Assembly (NCBI GenBank): GCA_023424355.1
Contig: JAFAEA010000280.1
Location: forward strand, 1 to 5,722
DNA length: 5,722 nt
Direction of reading: 5' to 3'
Source: Chloroflexota bacterium
GTDB taxonomy: Bacteria > Chloroflexota > Chloroflexia > Thermomicrobiales > UBA6265
Shown one piece after another: positions 5,285 to 5,722 of the stretch; the stretch's first letter is position 1, and every line of letters starts with the position of its first letter. The translations under genes and the position numbers were made by a program. The notes beneath the pieces were generated by a model. The model searched no databases. It saw only the letters and a list, made by a program, of their open reading frames with translations, and was not told the DNA's origin.

Positions 5285-5722
5285 CTACCCGACGCGAGCG
5301 TTCACCAGAGCCTCGAACTCATCGATATCCTCGCGGATGACGTTCAGGCTGGATTCCCAGAATGCCTTGCTGCGAGTATCGATTCCGAACTTGCCCGCCA
5401 GAGTTGCCGCGTCAGCAGATCCGGTGGAGGCCAGAAGATCGTCGTAGTTGGCCTTGAAGGTCTCTGGATCTTCCTGGTATTTGGCATACAGACCAAGGCC
5501 GAACAGCAAGCCAAACATGTACGGGTAATTGTAGTACGCGTATCCAGAGCGATAGTAATGGCTCTTCACTGCCCACATGTATGGATGGAGGCTATCGCGA
5601 TTGATGGCATCGCCATAGGTCTGAAGCTGGGCATCGATCATGAGCTCGTTGAACTCTTCGGCGGTCAGCACACCATCCTTGCGGCGCTCAAACACACTCT
5701 GCTCAAACAGGAAGCGGCTGGT
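5285..5722 (-). CDS. M3-family oligoendopeptidase (PepF-like), C-terminal part
   Basis: These are the last 145 codons of a thimet-oligopeptidase-like zinc metallopeptidase of the M3 family, a cytosolic enzyme that cleaves peptides of moderate length. The frame is open to the right edge, so the start and the HExxH zinc motif lie outside. What is visible is typical of the C-terminal catalytic lobe: SRFLFEQSVFERRKDG (2-17 of the fragment), EEFNELMIDAQLQTYGDA (22-39), and LHPYMWAVKSHYY (45-57). This leads into the aromatic AYYNYPYMFGLLFGLGLYA (62-80), where the family keeps His and Tyr residues that contact the substrate. The ending FGIDTRSKAFWESSLNVI (112-129) plus a helix that packs at the C-terminus is also usual. 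An ATG within the fragment at 5695 is internal, since the conserved SRFLFE precedes it. The stop is TAG at 5287-5285. The gene converges on the TOPRIM gene with a 25-base gap. Confidence 0.9.
   Translation of the reverse strand, partial: TSRFLFEQSVFERRKDGVLTAEEFNELMIDAQLQTYGDAINRDSLHPYMWAVKSHYYRSGYAYYNYPYMFGLLFGLGLYAKYQEDPETFKANYDDLLASTGSADAATLAGKFGIDTRSKAFWESSLNVIREDIDEFEALVNARVG

Noticed and set aside
5285..5695. ATG at 5695 as the true start of a short minus-strand gene
   Set aside because: The frame stays open to the window edge and the residues before this Met (SRFLFEQSV) belong to the conserved M3 peptidase sequence. It is therefore an internal methionine.

Overview
The window looks like an ordinary chromosomal stretch of moderate to fairly high GC. 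It is densely coded, with no insertion sequence, phage gene, tRNA, rRNA or CRISPR array visible. The best guess for the source is a member of the Chloroflexota, possibly close to Thermomicrobia. This rests on recalled family resemblance only: a zinc-finger anti-sigma protein with an 'LPRSFKL'-type linker and a second C-terminal membrane helix, and a stand-alone OLD-like TOPRIM protein of a type also common in Actinobacteria. No search was possible, so the phylum call is tentative.

Layout: (1) 1-1151, minus strand: the N-terminal 383 residues of an M20-family metallodipeptidase, running off the left edge, with a good ribosome binding site and a candidate promoter. (2) 1152-1304: a divergent intergenic region. 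(3) 1305-3506, plus strand: a three-gene unit of ECF sigma factor, membrane zinc-finger anti-sigma factor and secreted SIMPL (DUF541) protein, closed by a strong Rho-independent hairpin at 3522-3554. (4) 3608-5259, plus strand: a membrane-anchored tandem-rhodanese protein with no cysteine at all, followed 11 bases later by a stand-alone OLD-like TOPRIM protein. (5) 5285-5722, minus strand: the C-terminal 145 residues of an M3-family oligoendopeptidase, convergent with the TOPRIM gene and running off the right edge.

How the parts work together: the middle unit reads as an envelope-stress or signal-response module. The anti-sigma factor should hold the sigma factor at the membrane, and the exported SIMPL protein is either its output or part of its sensing side. 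The rhodanese-like protein is also envelope-located, but it lies beyond the terminator and need not belong to the same regulon. The two flanking peptidases look like housekeeping peptide-turnover genes. The observations most worth a second look are the cysteine-free double rhodanese, the two-helix anti-sigma factor with an acidic loop, the linkage of SIMPL to an ECF pair, and the orphan TOPRIM gene.
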